Shown here piece by piece: positions 62,633-64,000 of a stretch of 64,000 nucleotides of DNA. Each line of letters begins with the position of its first letter. The first letter of the stretch is position 1. The notes beneath the pieces were generated by a model that saw only the letters and a program-made list of their open reading frames with translations, searched no databases and was not told the DNA's origin. Position numbers and translations under genes: made by a program. Origin of the DNA: Isoetes taiwanensis (Eukaryota > Streptophyta > Lycopodiopsida > Isoetales > Isoetaceae); assembly GCA_021234155.1 (NCBI GenBank), contig JAJEKV010000008.1:24014618-24078617 (forward strand). The letters are read 5' to 3'.

Positions 62633-64000
62633 AATGATGGAGATTTTTATGCATAACATGAGGCAATATAAAGTCTAGTTTTCAAAGTTCCCAAGGACAT
62701 GGGGAACCAGTGTAATGCAGTTGTGAGTTACAAATATGGAGCTTTTTTAGAATATTGTCCATAACCTTGAATTTATTGGTGTTATGGTCATTATGGTTAA
62801 ATCACCATATATGGTGACAAGATGGGTTTAGTCTATGATGTGCTTCTGTTTATCATGTGGGACTGTAACTGATAATCTGTTTATGGTATGACTTATATAA
62901 CCCTTTTCCACATTGGAATGTGAACCTGACTTGAGTTTTAAGCTTTGCTTAAATATGTATGGGATAAGTGCCTTTTCCTTCTCTTCTCAGGCCGGAATTG
63001 GGCTCACAAGTAAAGGTAAAGTCTCTTGAAGTTGAATTATCTAGACATTGGAACTTGTTTTGACTTTCTAGGATGCATGTTATTGCAAAGGCAAGTAAAA
63101 AAGACGATTGATAAAACTAGAGGTTTTTGTATTCTACATATGGCCGATGGACGTTATATGGGCAGATCTAAGTGTTGTGGCCTTAGAGCATGGTAAGTAC
63201 GTGAAGTAATGATTGGGAACAAGATATATGTGGACCATGGAACTTCCAAAACAAGTTAAAATCATGTATTCTATAATCATGTATTCTGACCATAAGTGGG
63301 ACATGTCATTTTGTGGCCTTAGAGCATGGTAAGTACGTGAAGTAATGATTGGGAACAAGATATATGTGGACCATGGAACTTCCAAAACAAATCGTGCAAC
63401 ATTGAAAATACCATGGATAAATACATTATAACCCTAAATTTGTGTACGATTATAAGAAATGATATTTCAGAGGAAAAGGCAAGGAGGATCGCCATTGCGC
63501 ATCTGCCATATGGAAGCTTGGAGTGATCCGTGCAACATTGAAAATACCATGGATAAATACATTATAACCCTAAATTTGTGTACGATTATAAGAAATGATA
63601 TTTCAGAGGAAAAGGCAAGGAGGATCGCCATTGCGCATCTGCCATATGGAAGCTTGGAGTGATCCTCAACCACCGATAAAAGGTAAGGCGCGGATTTTAC
63701 AGAGATTAGGTTTGAGCAAATATAAAAAATCGGCCGCTGCATGACCCGATTTTAAGCTATGCTAGAATCTTCATTAGGTTCAAGCAGTACGGCCACTGCG
63801 GTGGCGCTGAAGCAACATCCCACGATCCGATATTCATCATAAATAGTGATCAAATTGCTACATTATAATACCGTTGTCTGATCTTGGCACATGATTTGTG
63901 ATGAGAATCAAATGAAAAAAAGACAAAGGAAATGGTGCGATAACATCCTAATATATTGTAGCTCGGATGATCCGAAAGTGCAAGTAGAAATAGCAAGAAA
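62633..64000. repeat. Tandem unit 3, partial (runs off the window)
   Basis: It matches the first ~1.2 kb of unit 1 and includes the ~150 bp lacking in unit 2. It has 136-bp-offset repeats at 63175 and 63393. From about 63.66 kb to the end nearly every difference from units 1 and 2 falls at a CTG or CAG. In this copy the coding-like stretch reads DDPKVQVEIA without the stop seen in units 1 and 2 just upstream of VQVEIA. Confidence 0.85.

Overview
The window looks like nuclear DNA of a land plant with a large, repeat-rich genome. Evidence: one intron-containing plant-type ferric reductase oxidase (FRO) gene, a Copia retrotransposon primed by initiator-methionine tRNA, L1-type and (ATTG)n-tailed LINEs, and a decayed gene that reads like the repeat-associated DUF7869 family, which I associate mainly with mosses, ferns and lycophytes. 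I cannot name the species; a seedless plant or a gymnosperm is my guess, held weakly.

Layout. 1-31 kb: almost gene-free, decayed repeat DNA. It holds a pair of unassigned minus-strand ORFs (3.3-4.3 kb), a possible gag zinc-knuckle remnant (8.8 kb), a 1.6-kb polypyrimidine tract (9.9-11.5 kb), simple-repeat arrays (18.6-20.1 kb), a DUF7869-like pseudogene (20.8-22.2 kb) and an isolated poly(A) scar (24.7 kb). 31.1-34.1 kb: an apparently intact eight-exon FRO gene on the minus strand, 734 codons, with every expected heme, FAD and NADPH motif. 34.25-42.96 kb: two adjacent elements of 7.6 and 1.1 kb sharing terminal inverted repeats that begin CATTCT. They sit 12 bp beyond the FRO TATA box. 43.65-52.30 kb: a Copia element with LTRs, target-site duplication, PBS and PPT, interrupted by a LINE in pol and by a 647-bp element in the 5' LTR. 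52.3-64 kb: tandem units of about 4.65 and 4.95 kb plus a partial third, carrying L1 3' fragments and exon-like blocks but no gene I can name.

Two patterns cut across the features and affect how everything else is read. (1) From 40.9 kb to the end, at least fifteen unrelated sequences are repeated at an offset of exactly 136 bp. Several do not lengthen the sequence but overwrite the expected bases with those found 136 bp upstream. (2) The copies of the tandem unit differ almost only at CTG/CAG trinucleotides in two blocks (about 59.2-60.5 kb and 63.66-64.0 kb) and are nearly identical elsewhere. Both look more like assembly or base-calling artefacts than biology, but each is testable and neither is a standard feature class.

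The only gene I would call functional is FRO, a plasma-membrane or organellar ferric/cupric reductase passing electrons from NADPH through FAD and two hemes. Everything else is mobile-element sequence or unexplained DNA.
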